In this document: one piece after another, positions 44,732-53,264 of the stretch
Layout of the letters: every line of letters starts with the position of its first letter
How positions within the stretch are numbered: position 1 is the stretch's first letter
NCBI GenBank assembly: GCA_039589195.1
Contig: JBDHHV010000017.1
Span: 13,926 to 77,925, forward strand
Origin: JBDHAC01 sp039589195
GTDB taxonomy: Bacteria > Gemmatimonadota > Gemmatimonadetes > Palauibacterales > Palauibacteraceae
DNA length: 64,000 nt
Direction: 5' to 3'
The notes under the pieces: model-generated
The model's database searches: none
What the model was told of the DNA's origin: nothing
The model's input: only the letters and a program-made list of their open reading frames with translations
Program-made: the position numbers and the translations under genes

Positions 44732-45094
44732 ATGGACGTGCGTGACCCGAGAGACCTCCTGCCGCTAACTCCGTTGTGGTACAACATCCTGCTCGCGCTG
44801 ACGGACGAAGTCCGGCACGGGTATGCGATCATCAAGGAGATCGAGAGCCGAACCCGCGGGAGCATGGTCCCGGCGACGGGAACCGTGTATCTGGCTCTCC
44901 AGCGCCTCCTCGAGGAGGGGCTCATCGTCGAGGAGCCCGCGGAGCCCCCAAAAGACCGCCGGCGCCGGCGGCGATACGCGCTCACCCCGTTCGCGCGCGA
45001 GGTCATCGCCGCGGAGACCGAGCGCATCGCGATGCAAATCAAGGTGGCGGTCGAAAAGGGGGCCGTCCCGCACTCCGTGCTCGAATCCTCCTGA
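44732..45094 (+). CDS. PadR family transcriptional regulator
   Basis: 120 residues from the ATG at 44732. GGAG touches that ATG, so the GTG at 44738 (spacing six) may be the real start. Winged helix: LTPLWYNILLALTDEVRHGYAIIKEIESRTRG, then PATGTVYLALQRLLEEGLIVEE and RRRRYALTPFAREVIAAE. PadR proteins are dimeric repressors. In this lineage they sit in front of ADOP permeases, as here, with 24 bases to the next gene, and very likely control it. The Arg-rich turn (DRRRRRR) is the wing. A paralogue stands at 52915. Confidence 0.9.
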   Translation: MDVRDPRDLLPLTPLWYNILLALTDEVRHGYAIIKEIESRTRGSMVPATGTVYLALQRLLEEGLIVEEPAEPPKDRRRRRRYALTPFAREVIAAETERIAMQIKVAVEKGAVPHSVLESS

Positions 45095-45118
45095 CCGTCC
45101 CCCGATCGCACTGAGCTC

Positions 45119-47842
45119 TTGTACTCGCTCGTCTTCCGGATTCTGCTCCGCCTCTACCCCAAGTCTTTCCGCACAATGCACGGCGAGGACATCCTCGCCA
45201 CGCTCGAAGACCGGCTGACCGAAAGGGGCTCAAGAGGAGGGCTCGCCGTCTCCCTTCACGCCCTCCGGGAGCTCGCAGTCCTGATTCGCTCGCTCCCGGG
45301 CGAGCGTGCGCGGGAAGCCGACCGCAGGCGGCGGAACCGTCGGCTCTCATCCGACCGGGAGAGCCTGATTCATTCGACGCTCCAGGACCTCCGCCATGCG
45401 GGTCGCGGATTCTGGCGAGCTCCCGTTTACACGGCGGTGATAGTGCTGACGCTGGCTCTCGGGATCGGAGCCAACACGGCCATCTTTTCCGTGGTCAACG
45501 AGGTCCTGCTCAGCGGGGTTCCCTATCACGATCCCGATCGGCTGGTCCTGATCTGGAACCGGTTCGACTCGCTCGAGAACGAGCGGAACTGGGTCCACGA
45601 TCTTCAGGTTCGCGACCTCCGCGACCAGGCCACGGTCTTCGAGGGTATCGCGGCGATGCAGATGGTGTCGGGTCGTATCCTCGGGGGAGACCGGCCCATC
45701 CACACCGACGTCGCTCGGGTCTCGAGCAGTTTCTTCGAGTTGCTCGGTGTGGAGCCTCTGCTCGGGCGGACGTTCCGGGAGGGAGAAGACGTGTGGGCCT
45801 CTCCGTGGGTCGTCCTGATCACGCACGAATATTGGACCCGAGAGTTCGCCCAGGATCCGGACATCGTCGGAAAGAAGATCCGTGTCGGCTGGCCGATGAT
45901 GGAGATCATCGGGGTGCTGCCCAGGGACTTCGATTATCGGATGTACGAGACGCCGGACCACCGTGTCAGACCGGAGCTGTGGATCCCGCACCAGATCGAC
46001 TACGGGTGGTGGGAACGCGCGATACCGGGCAACGGAGTAGCGGTGTTGGCGCGTCTGCGGGAAGGCGTGCCCGACACTCAGGCCCGCCAAGATCTGGAAC
46101 GCGTCGCCGGCGCGCAGGACCGGCGCTTCTTCGACAGCGCGGGGCTCCGGTTCGACATGGTCCCTCTGGAGACCGACCTGGTGAAGGACGTGCGGCCGGC
46201 AATACTGCTTCTCGTCGGTGCCGTGGCCTTCGTGCTCCTCATCGCGATGGCCAACATCGCGACCCTGGTCCTCGCGCGGACCCAAGTTCGCCAGGGCGAG
46301 CTGGCCATTCGCCACTCGCTGGGCGCCTCGAGCGCGCGGGTCATGAGGCAGGTGCTCACGGAGAACATCGCCCTGGCGCTCGCTGGGGGACTCCTCGGCC
46401 TGGAGTTCGCTCTCCTGGGCACGCGCTTGCTGGTGGAGCTCGCTCCGGTCGAGCTCCCGTGGCTGGCGGATATCGGGGTCGACGTGCGGGTCCTCGCTTT
46501 TACCCTTGTCCTGACGGTGGTGACCGGGCTGATCTCCGGGTTGGCCCCCGCGTGGCAGGCTCGCCGGGTAGACCCGGTCCGGGCCCTCAAGGAGCTCGGG
46601 CGTCCCGGCTCCGAGACCCGCCGCGTGCGCCGCCTGCGTGGGGCGCTGATCACGCTCCAGTTCGCCCTCTCGCTGGTTCTCGTGGCGGGAGCGGGACTGT
46701 TGATCCGGAGCTTCAACCGTCTCGTCGACGTGGACCCGGGGTTCCGCCCGGAGAATACTCTCACCTTCTCCGTATACCTGATGGAGGAGTACGAGGACAC
46801 CTCGAAGAGCAACGCGTTCTATGCAGAGCTTCTCGAGCATCTCCGGGAGCTGCCGGAGGTCGCGGCGGTCGGGGGAGCGAGCGCGCTTCCGCTGAGCGCA
46901 CCCGCCTACGGTCCGATCTTCCGCACCGAGCCGGCCTTTCAGGTGAATCTCTTCTTGTTGCCGGGACACGGACTCGAGCCGGAGCCGTTGCTGAGAGATC
47001 GGGACGCCTGGGTCTTGTCCGATCTCAACGCCGCGCTGCCGGGTTACTTCGAGGCGGCGGGAATCTCGCTCGTGGACGGCCGGGAATTCACGGACGCGGA
47101 TGGCGCCGGCGCGGTACCGGTCGTGGTCGTGGACGAGCAACTCGCGGGGACGCTCTGGCCCGGCGAAGATGCCGTGGGTCGGGAGGTGTGGGCCCTGGAC
47201 GGTTGGCGCACCGTAGTCGGGGTCGCGCGCCACACCCACCACCACGCGTACGGGCGCGTAGGGCGGCCGCAGCTGTACTTCCCACATGCCCAGGTTCGGA
47301 GTGGCCGCGTCTCGATGGTCGTGCGAACGACGGGCGATCCAGCCTCCCTCGTCCAGGCGATCCGTCAGCGGGTCGATCGAGTCGATCCGCAGGTCCCGAT
47401 CGGTGACATCCGGCCCCTGGACGAACTCGTGCAGGAGGCGTTCGCGCAGCCCCGTTTTCTGATGACGCTGATGAGCATCTTCGCGGCTGCGGCCGCGTTG
47501 CTGGCGGCAGTCGGCATCTACGGGATCCTCTCGTTTGCCGTGAGTCGAAGGCGGCGGGAGATCGCGGTCCGGATGTCGATCGGTGCGCGACCCCGCGATG
47601 TCGCCTGGCAGGTGATCGGGCAGGGCGTGGGGCTGGCGGCTGCAGGGTCGGTGCTCGGCCTGGTAGCCGTCCTCGCCATGGGGCGTCTGATGGAGAGCCT
47701 GATCTACGGGATTCAGCCGTACGACCCCTTCACGCTCGTCGCCGCCGCGCTCGGCGTCCTCGGGCTCGCCCTCACCGCCTGTTGGATCCCCGCGCGGCGT
47801 GCGGCCTCCGTCGACCCCCTTTCAGTCCTGACCTCGGACTAG
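45119..47842 (+). CDS. ADOP-type permease with N-terminal cytosolic domain, PadR-linked
   Basis: 907 residues from a TTG at 45119. The first ~85 residues are the helical ADOP extension (LLRLYPKSFRTMHGEDILATLEDRL). Then come two MacB/FtsX units: STLQDLRHAGRGFWRAPVYTAVIVLTLALGIGANTAIFSVVNEVLL; and LMSIFAAAAALLAAVGIYGILSFAVSRRRREIAVRMSIG. The end is ASVDPLSVLTSD. It lies 24 bases after padR, in one operon. No ATPase gene is near. The group is assumed to be a mechanotransmission or efflux component like MacB, but no substrate is known for any member. Confidence 0.9.
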   Translation: MYSLVFRILLRLYPKSFRTMHGEDILATLEDRLTERGSRGGLAVSLHALRELAVLIRSLPGERAREADRRRRNRRLSSDRESLIHSTLQDLRHAGRGFWRAPVYTAVIVLTLALGIGANTAIFSVVNEVLLSGVPYHDPDRLVLIWNRFDSLENERNWVHDLQVRDLRDQATVFEGIAAMQMVSGRILGGDRPIHTDVARVSSSFFELLGVEPLLGRTFREGEDVWASPWVVLITHEYWTREFAQDPDIVGKKIRVGWPMMEIIGVLPRDFDYRMYETPDHRVRPELWIPHQIDYGWWERAIPGNGVAVLARLREGVPDTQARQDLERVAGAQDRRFFDSAGLRFDMVPLETDLVKDVRPAILLLVGAVAFVLLIAMANIATLVLARTQVRQGELAIRHSLGASSARVMRQVLTENIALALAGGLLGLEFALLGTRLLVELAPVELPWLADIGVDVRVLAFTLVLTVVTGLISGLAPAWQARRVDPVRALKELGRPGSETRRVRRLRGALITLQFALSLVLVAGAGLLIRSFNRLVDVDPGFRPENTLTFSVYLMEEYEDTSKSNAFYAELLEHLRELPEVAAVGGASALPLSAPAYGPIFRTEPAFQVNLFLLPGHGLEPEPLLRDRDAWVLSDLNAALPGYFEAAGISLVDGREFTDADGAGAVPVVVVDEQLAGTLWPGEDAVGREVWALDGWRTVVGVARHTHHHAYGRVGRPQLYFPHAQVRSGRVSMVVRTTGDPASLVQAIRQRVDRVDPQVPIGDIRPLDELVQEAFAQPRFLMTLMSIFAAAAALLAAVGIYGILSFAVSRRRREIAVRMSIGARPRDVAWQVIGQGVGLAAAGSVLGLVAVLAMGRLMESLIYGIQPYDPFTLVAAALGVLGLALTACWIPARRAASVDPLSVLTSD

Positions 47843-47871
47843 AACCTGCCCGGTACACCTCCGCCCCCATC

Positions 47872-47919
47872 GTCGTACAACCTTTTTGCTATATACTTGG
47901 TCTCTATATATTGTACGAC
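47872..47919 (+). promoter_or_regulatory. AT-rich promoter region framed by 9-bp inverted repeats
   Basis: GTCGTACAA (47872-47880) and TTGTACGAC (47911-47919) are perfect complements around a 30-base AT-rich spacer. The spacer holds TATATA twice, at 47890-47895 and 47905-47910. It lies ~80 bases before the NHL-TPR gene and directly after the permease stop, so it may serve as operator or promoter. Confidence 0.55.
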
Positions 47920-47997
47920 AATCTATTGAAGCTATAGGGGTGCGTCCTCGTCGAGCGTCGACGTCGGCCGTCCCCGAGCATCCGAAGGAGGCATACG

Positions 47998-49278
47998 GTG
48001 AACAAGAGCTCAACGATTCTGGCCTTTACGATCGCCGCCGTGGCGTGGGCGGTGCTGCCCGCTGCGACTCGGGCCACCCAGCAACACGGTGCGCCCACAT
48101 ACGAGACCGACACGTTCTCCACGACGGGCGAGACGATCCCGGGAACCGGCCGGATCGGTGGCATCGCCGTGGATCGGTTCGGGTACGTGTACGTGGCCAA
48201 TTTTGATCTTGGCGTGTGGCGGATCTCTCCCGGGGGAGAGGCTCGTCAGCTGGCCGATGGGCTGTACGGCTCGTCCGGAAACGTCGTCGCGCCGAACGGC
48301 GACCTTCTCCAGGGCAATTGGCTGGCGAACACGATCGTCCGCATCGACCGGCAGGGCGAAGTCCATCCGTTCGTGAGCGGCGGGCTCGACGGCCCGGTCG
48401 GGATCACGATCGCACCGAGCGGGGACATCTTCGTGGTGAACTCCCGCGGGAATCACGTGACCAGGATCAGTCAGGACGGCTCGGAGGTCACGGAGTTTCT
48501 CAGGCACGAGCTGCTCCAGCAGCCCAACAGCATCGTCGCCGACCGCGAGGGCAACCTTTTTGTCGCGAACCTCAGCAACACGTCGATACTCAAGATCACG
48601 CCCGACGCTGAGGTGGAGGAGATCGCGCGGCTTCCCGGGCAGGGGAACGCCCACCTCACATTCGGATCCGACGGAGCGCTGTACGTGACCAAGATCTGGG
48701 ACCACGTGGTCATGCGAGTCCAGCTGGACGGCACGTACGAGGTGGTCTCGGGGAACGGACTGGAGGGCTTCCAGGATGGCCCGTTGGGTGAATCGATGGT
48801 CGCATACCCGAACGGCATCGTGCAATCCGGCGGAGTGCTCTACTTCAACAACCTCGACGGTGACATGGAGAACGGCGAGAAGGGCACGATCGTCGTTCGT
48901 CGGCTGTACCCGCCCTCGGGCCGCCGCGCGCTGCTCGAATCGCTCCACCGGGGTGGCGTGCCGGCGATGCTGGACACCCTCCAGGGCCTCGTGGGACAGG
49001 GAGACGACAGCATGGGTCGCGCCGCACCCGGCATCTACGCCTTCGTCCGGTACCTCGTTCGGAAAGCGGAGACCGAAGCCGCATTCGCCCTCATCGAGCG
49101 AATGCTCGAGGGTGATCCGGACAAAGCCCGCGCGTTCGTGAACGCCGGGAACGTGCACGCCCTGGCCGGTAGCAGGGAGGAGGCCATGAGCTATTACCGG
49201 CGGGCTCTCGACGCGGATCCGGACAACGAGCAGGCGAAGTTGCGCCTGGAAGCGGCCGAGCTGTTCAGAACCCCTTAG
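47998..49278 (+). CDS. secreted NHL/SMP-30-like beta-propeller with TPR tail
   Basis: 426 residues from the GTG at 47998; AAGGAGG is seven bases upstream. Signal peptide STILAFTIAAVAWAVLPAATRA. Residues ~45-300 are a six-bladed propeller with repeated GIAVDRFGYVYVANF, GITIAPSGDIFVVNSRGN, SIVADREGNLFVANLSN and LTFGSDGALYVTKIWD. Residues ~360-420 are TPR-like helices (ARAFVNAGNVHALAGSREEAMSYYRRALDADPDNEQAKL). Propellers of this kind bind or hydrolyse small molecules, but no metal ligands of SMP-30 are evident. It follows a distinctive AT-rich regulatory region and is transcribed on its own. Confidence 0.85.
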   Translation: MNKSSTILAFTIAAVAWAVLPAATRATQQHGAPTYETDTFSTTGETIPGTGRIGGIAVDRFGYVYVANFDLGVWRISPGGEARQLADGLYGSSGNVVAPNGDLLQGNWLANTIVRIDRQGEVHPFVSGGLDGPVGITIAPSGDIFVVNSRGNHVTRISQDGSEVTEFLRHELLQQPNSIVADREGNLFVANLSNTSILKITPDAEVEEIARLPGQGNAHLTFGSDGALYVTKIWDHVVMRVQLDGTYEVVSGNGLEGFQDGPLGESMVAYPNGIVQSGGVLYFNNLDGDMENGEKGTIVVRRLYPPSGRRALLESLHRGGVPAMLDTLQGLVGQGDDSMGRAAPGIYAFVRYLVRKAETEAAFALIERMLEGDPDKARAFVNAGNVHALAGSREEAMSYYRRALDADPDNEQAKLRLEAAELFRTP

Positions 49279-49298
49279 ATCGCCACGCCAGGGTTGCA

Positions 49299-49336
49299 TC
49301 TCGGCGGTGGCCAGCACCTGAGGGCCACCGCCGAGA
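49299..49336 (+). terminator. strong 14-bp hairpin after the NHL-TPR gene
   Basis: TCTCGGCGGTGGCC (49299-49312) pairs perfectly with 49323-49336; loop of ten bases. It begins ~20 bases past the stop but lacks a T-run afterwards, so it may slow decay or stop transcription only with help. The rest of the 263-base gap before the cytochrome gene shows nothing else. Confidence 0.5.
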
Positions 49337-49541
49337 CCCGAGCTGACGCGTCTAGCCTGTTCGCGATCCGAGCGGCTCGAGCACCCACCAGCGTCGCACG
49401 GGCGCGTCCGCTTCTGACCACCCCCTCTTGCCTGGCTTCCGCACGACAATCCACCTTTCGCCTCTTCGTACACTGGCTTCACCACCGTGACTCGATCTCT
49501 GCGTGCACCGGCGATAGCCTGGAGGATCCGGAAGGACGGGA

Positions 49542-49964
49542 ATGAGAGTCTACATCAGGTTCCTCGCCCTGGTCCTGGCATGGTCGGGAGCGGGAGCGTC
49601 CACGGCACACGCGCAGGTCCCTGACAACACCGACGCGAGACCTTCCACACAGGACGGCATTTACACCCGGGAGCAGGCGCGGCGTGGTGAGGAGCTCCTT
49701 CGCGACGAGTGCTCCGCCTGCCACATGAATGCCTGGTTCGAGGGATCTTTCCTCCAGGCCTGGAATGGTGCGACTGTGGGTATGCTGTACGAGCGAATCC
49801 GCTCGACGATGCCCGAAGACCAGCCGAGTGGCCTCGAGAACCGGGAATACGCGGACATGCTGGCGTTCATCTTCGAGCTGAACGGAATCCCCTCTGGGGA
49901 GGAGGAGCTCGCCAGCCGGAAGAACGAGCTGGACAAGATTCTCATTCAGTGGAGGCAGCCATGA
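49542..49964 (+). CDS. periplasmic c-type cytochrome
   Basis: 140 residues, ATG at 49542. Signal peptide ends near ...STAHAQ. One haem-binding CSACH motif (Cys57, Cys60, His61) in EQARRGEELLRDECSACHMN, and a likely axial Met90 in RIRSTMPEDQPSG. It is a small class I cytochrome as found with PQQ alcohol dehydrogenases. Its stop overlaps the start of the PQQ dehydrogenase gene by four bases (ATGA), so it is probably the electron acceptor of that enzyme. Haem is attached in the periplasm; no Ccm genes are in the window. Confidence 0.9.
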   Translation: MRVYIRFLALVLAWSGAGASTAHAQVPDNTDARPSTQDGIYTREQARRGEELLRDECSACHMNAWFEGSFLQAWNGATVGMLYERIRSTMPEDQPSGLENREYADMLAFIFELNGIPSGEEELASRKNELDKILIQWRQP

Positions 49965-51944
49965 ACCGGGTGGTGCGCAGCAGCCGGTCCACCAGAGCCG
50001 TGCTCCCGATGGCCGCCGCCCTTCTGTTGGGTTGGGCACACCCCGCGGCATCGCAGCGTGCGGGCACCGAGAACGGCGAGTGGCGCTACTGGGGCGGGGA
50101 CGAGGGCAGCAGCCGCTATTCGCCGCTGGATCAGATCGACGCGAGCAACGTCGGGGAGCTCGAGGTCGCATGGCGCTGGAAAGCGGCCAACTACGGCCCC
50201 GAGCCCGATTTCATCTACCGGGCCACGCCTCTCAAGGTGGGCGACAAGCTCTACACCGTCGCCGGTCAGCGACGCACCGTGGTGGCGATCGACCCGGCCA
50301 CGGGCGAGACGCTGTGGATGTGGCGGATGAGGGACAATCCTCGCTGGCAAACCTCCACGAGAAAGAACTACGGCAAGGCAGTCGCCCACGCGGAGGTCGA
50401 TGGCCGCGGTGTCATCTACACGATCACGCCCGGCTACTACCTGGCCGCGCTCGACGCCGACACCGGTCGACCCCTGCCCCACTTCGGGCTGAACGGGATC
50501 GTGGACCTCCACCTGGGTCTGGGCGACTACGCGGTTCACCCGGACAGCGGGACGCTGGCGTACGGGGATATCACGGCGTCTTCCCCACCGATCGTGGTGA
50601 ACGGGGTCGTGGTCGTGGGCAACTCGCACGATCGCGGATACTACCCGCGAAGAATCGAGAACATCCCGGGTAACATCCGCGGGTACGACGCGAAGACCGG
50701 GGCCCGGGGAATACGGCCACGACACGTGGGAAGGCGACTCCTGGCAGTACACCGGGAACATCTCCGCGTGGGCCCCGCTGTCGGCCGACTCGGAGCGCAA
50801 TCTCGTGTTCATCCCCACCGATACGCCCACCAACGACTACTACGGTGGCGACCGGCTCGGGCAGAACCTCTACGGCACCAGCATCATCGCACTCGACGTC
50901 CGCACCGGGGAGCGGGTGTGGCACTATCAGATGGTACACCACGACGTGTGGAACTACGACAATCCCAACGCACCCAAGGTCGTCGACGTCACGATGGCGA
51001 ACGGCCGCCGCGTCCCCATGGTAATCGAGACCACGAAGCAGGGGTGGGCGTACGTGTTCGACCGCGAGACCGGCGAGCCGGTGTGGCCGATCGAGGAGCG
51101 ACCGGTGCCGCAGTCGGACGCTCCCGGGGAAGCCACCTGGCCCACGCAGCCCTTTGTCACCCGGCCCGCCGCGTTCGAGCACCAGGGGGTCATGGAGGAC
51201 GACCTGATCGACTACACCCCCGAGCTCCGGGCACAAGCGCTCGAGATCGCGCGGCAATATCGGATGGGCGGGATGTTCAATCCGCCTTCGCTGCTCGATC
51301 ACCCCGACGGTACGAAGGGAGCGTTTCACGCCCCCGGAGCGAACGGTGGCGCCAACATCCCGGGTGGCTCGTCGGTCGACCCGGAAACCGGCATCCTGTA
51401 CGTGGCCAGCCAGCGTGGGCACACGGTGAGCTCGCTCGTGCCCGGAACGGAGTCGGAGCAGGCGTCTCCACGCTGCGCGCCGGCCGCGAGCTGTACGAGC
51501 AACGCGTCGTATGTGTCGACGGGTCCGGGTGGGGTCGGTGGGCCACAAGGGCTACCGCTGCTCAAGCCGCCCTACGGGGCGATTACCGCGATCGACCTCA
51601 AGACCGGCGACCAGCTGTGGCGCATCCCGAACGGAGACACCCCCGCGTCGGTGAGGGACCACCCGGCGCTCCAGGGCGTCGACCTGCCCAACACCGGAAA
51701 GCGCGCACACGCCAACATCCTCACGACCAGGACGCTGCTCTTTTATGGGGAAGGGCGACGCCAGGAGCCCTGGCTGCACGCGGTGGACAAGATGACCGGC
51801 GAGGAGATCGCCCGCATCGAGCTCCCTGCCACCACGAACACCGCACCCATGACGTTCATGCACGACGGCGTACAGTACATCGTGGCCGCCGTGGCGGGTG
51901 CGGGCGTCGAGGCCGAGCTGGTAGCGCTGCGCCTACCGGAGTAG
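49961..51944 (+). pseudogene. PQQ-dependent dehydrogenase with internal deletion and frameshift
   Basis: Starts at ATG 49961 with a signal peptide. Blades of the eight-bladed quinoprotein propeller follow (YSPLDQIDASNVGELEVAWRW, AIDPATGETLWMW, ALDADTGRPL) up to GNIRGYDAKTGA near 50705. There the frame is lost and the +1 frame resumes with PGEYGHDTWEGDSWQYTGN to the stop at 51944 (MVHHDVWNYD, GWAYVFDRETGEPVW). Related enzymes have about ten residues (a WxFHTIP-type segment) between these two blocks, so roughly 30 bases seem missing, flanked by CCGGGG repeats. As it stands the product is truncated. Intact relatives oxidise alcohols or sugars in the periplasm. Confidence 0.8.
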
Positions 51945-52001
51945 CCCCCGGGTCTCTCCATCTCCCGCAGCGGGGCGTGGACCACCGCGCCCCGCGAACG
52001 G

Positions 52002-52688
52002 CTAGCGCCCACAGAGACCGACGTCGATCTCTCCACACGCCACTTCGTAGGCCCTCGCCAGCCACCGGAGGAGCACCTCCCCGGCCTCCTCGGGACCGCG
52101 TCCGAAGACCAGGATCCCATCTTCATGCCCACCCATGGCCAGGATACGGCGCTCGGGAAGGACGGTCTCGCGGTACAACCGGTGCACCTCCACCGCCATC
52201 TCGGGCGTGCCGTAAGGAACCTTCGGGTCCGTGGTGGGGAGCCGCAGGTGCTGCGCCCGCCGCCACACGACCGGGCAATGGGCGTGGAGCACGCAACGGA
52301 TCTGCGGGCCCAGATCGTAGGCGGCGCCGTGTGTCATGGATTCGGATGACGGTTCGGCACCGCCTCGGCTTCGGACCTGGTTGTGGCGGTAGTCGTACCG
52401 CTCGACGACGGCGAAGTCATCCAGGCCGAGGCAGCGCTTCCCGGAGGTCTGCGTGCCGGTGATGAGGAAGGATCGCCGGCCAAGACCCGCGTTAGGCGGA
52501 CCGATTCGAGCGCTCACGTTCCCATATCCGGCACCTTCGTATCGGGCCGGGTCCTGCCCGACGAGGCCCGTCAGGGACATGATCTCCCGCCACGCGATCA
52601 GCTTGCAGGCGAGCTCACCGTAGCGCCGGGGCTCGAGGGGCACTCGCTCGTGCTCCACCTCGAACTTGATGACGCCTTCTTGTGGCAT
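52002..52688 (-). CDS. class II aldolase / adducin domain protein
   Basis: 228 residues from the ATG at 52688. Aldolase II features: ELACKLIAWREIMSLTGLVG, GAGYGNVSARIG, FLITGTQTSG, then the zinc site CVLHAHCPVVW (two His), and ILAMGGHEDGILVFG with the third His. Enzymes of this fold cleave or epimerise sugar phosphates, such as L-fuculose- or ribulose-5-phosphate, or dehydrate methylthioribulose phosphate. No neighbouring pathway gene narrows the substrate. It is cytosolic and single, converging on the PQQ gene with a 57-base gap. Confidence 0.85.
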   Translation of the reverse strand: MPQEGVIKFEVEHERVPLEPRRYGELACKLIAWREIMSLTGLVGQDPARYEGAGYGNVSARIGPPNAGLGRRSFLITGTQTSGKRCLGLDDFAVVERYDYRHNQVRSRGGAEPSSESMTHGAAYDLGPQIRCVLHAHCPVVWRRAQHLRLPTTDPKVPYGTPEMAVEVHRLYRETVLPERRILAMGGHEDGILVFGRGPEEAGEVLLRWLARAYEVACGEIDVGLCGR

Positions 52689-52819
52689 GCGGGGCTCGAC
52701 TCTCGGGTGACTCGTGATGTGGTCGGTGGTCGTTCAGGATCTCGGTTCGGACACTCTCTCGCAACCGGCCAGCGTGGTTCGGCGACCCACGGCGCGACCC
52801 GACGGAGCGGAGCCCTACC

Positions 52820-52858
52820 CTTGATTACCGAGAGGTGGTACTCTTGATTACCGAGAGG
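52820..52858 (+). promoter_or_regulatory. tandem operator-like repeat before the second PadR gene
   Basis: CTTGATTACCGAGAGG occurs at 52820-52835 and again at 52843-52858, a 23-base period. Each copy with its 5' flank has CTCT...AGAG symmetry (clear in the second: CTCTTGATTACCGAGAG). It lies ~57 bases before padR, and such spacing suits two dimers on one face of the DNA. Confidence 0.65.
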
Positions 52859-52914
52859 AACGTGAGAGTTGGCTCGCGGACCTCGAGACTGGCCCGCAGA
52901 GCGCGAGGAACACG

Positions 52915-53247
52915 ATGGCGAGAGCGAAACCGGACATGATCAAGGGGACCCTGGATATGCTGATCCTGAAGGTCGTCTCGCTCGAACCCATGCACGGCTG
53001 GGGGATCAGCGAGCGGATCCAGGGTCTCTCGAGCGAGACGCTGAAGGTGAATCAGGGCTCGCTGTACGCGTCGCTCCATCGCCTCACGCGCGAAGGGTGG
53101 ATCCGCTCCCACTGGCAGACTACCGAGAACGGGCGTCGAGCCAGGTACTATCAGCTCACGCCACCTGGAAAACGTCAGCTGGGCACCGAGGCCGAGCGCT
53201 GGCAACGGCTCTCGACGGCGGTCCACATCATCCTGGCGACCACCTAG
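52915..53247 (+). CDS. PadR family transcriptional regulator
   Basis: 110 residues from the ATG at 52915. The sequence is a standard short PadR: DMIKGTLDMLILKVVSLEPMHGWGISERIQ, VNQGSLYASLHRLTREGWIRS, then RRARYYQLTPPGKRQLGTEAERW and a dimerisation helix. It probably represses its own promoter through the two repeats at 52820-52858. The ADOP permease gene begins 18 bases after the stop, so both are cotranscribed. It differs in sequence from the regulator at 44732, so the two pairs are likely independent circuits. Confidence 0.93.
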   Translation: MARAKPDMIKGTLDMLILKVVSLEPMHGWGISERIQGLSSETLKVNQGSLYASLHRLTREGWIRSHWQTTENGRRARYYQLTPPGKRQLGTEAERWQRLSTAVHIILATT

Positions 53248-53264
53248 AAAGCGGGAATAGACAC

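Noticed and set aside
45347..47287. 646-residue minus-strand frame inside the ADOP permease gene
   Set aside because: Polar, repetitive antisense sequence without signal or start context; the plus-strand permease is unambiguous.
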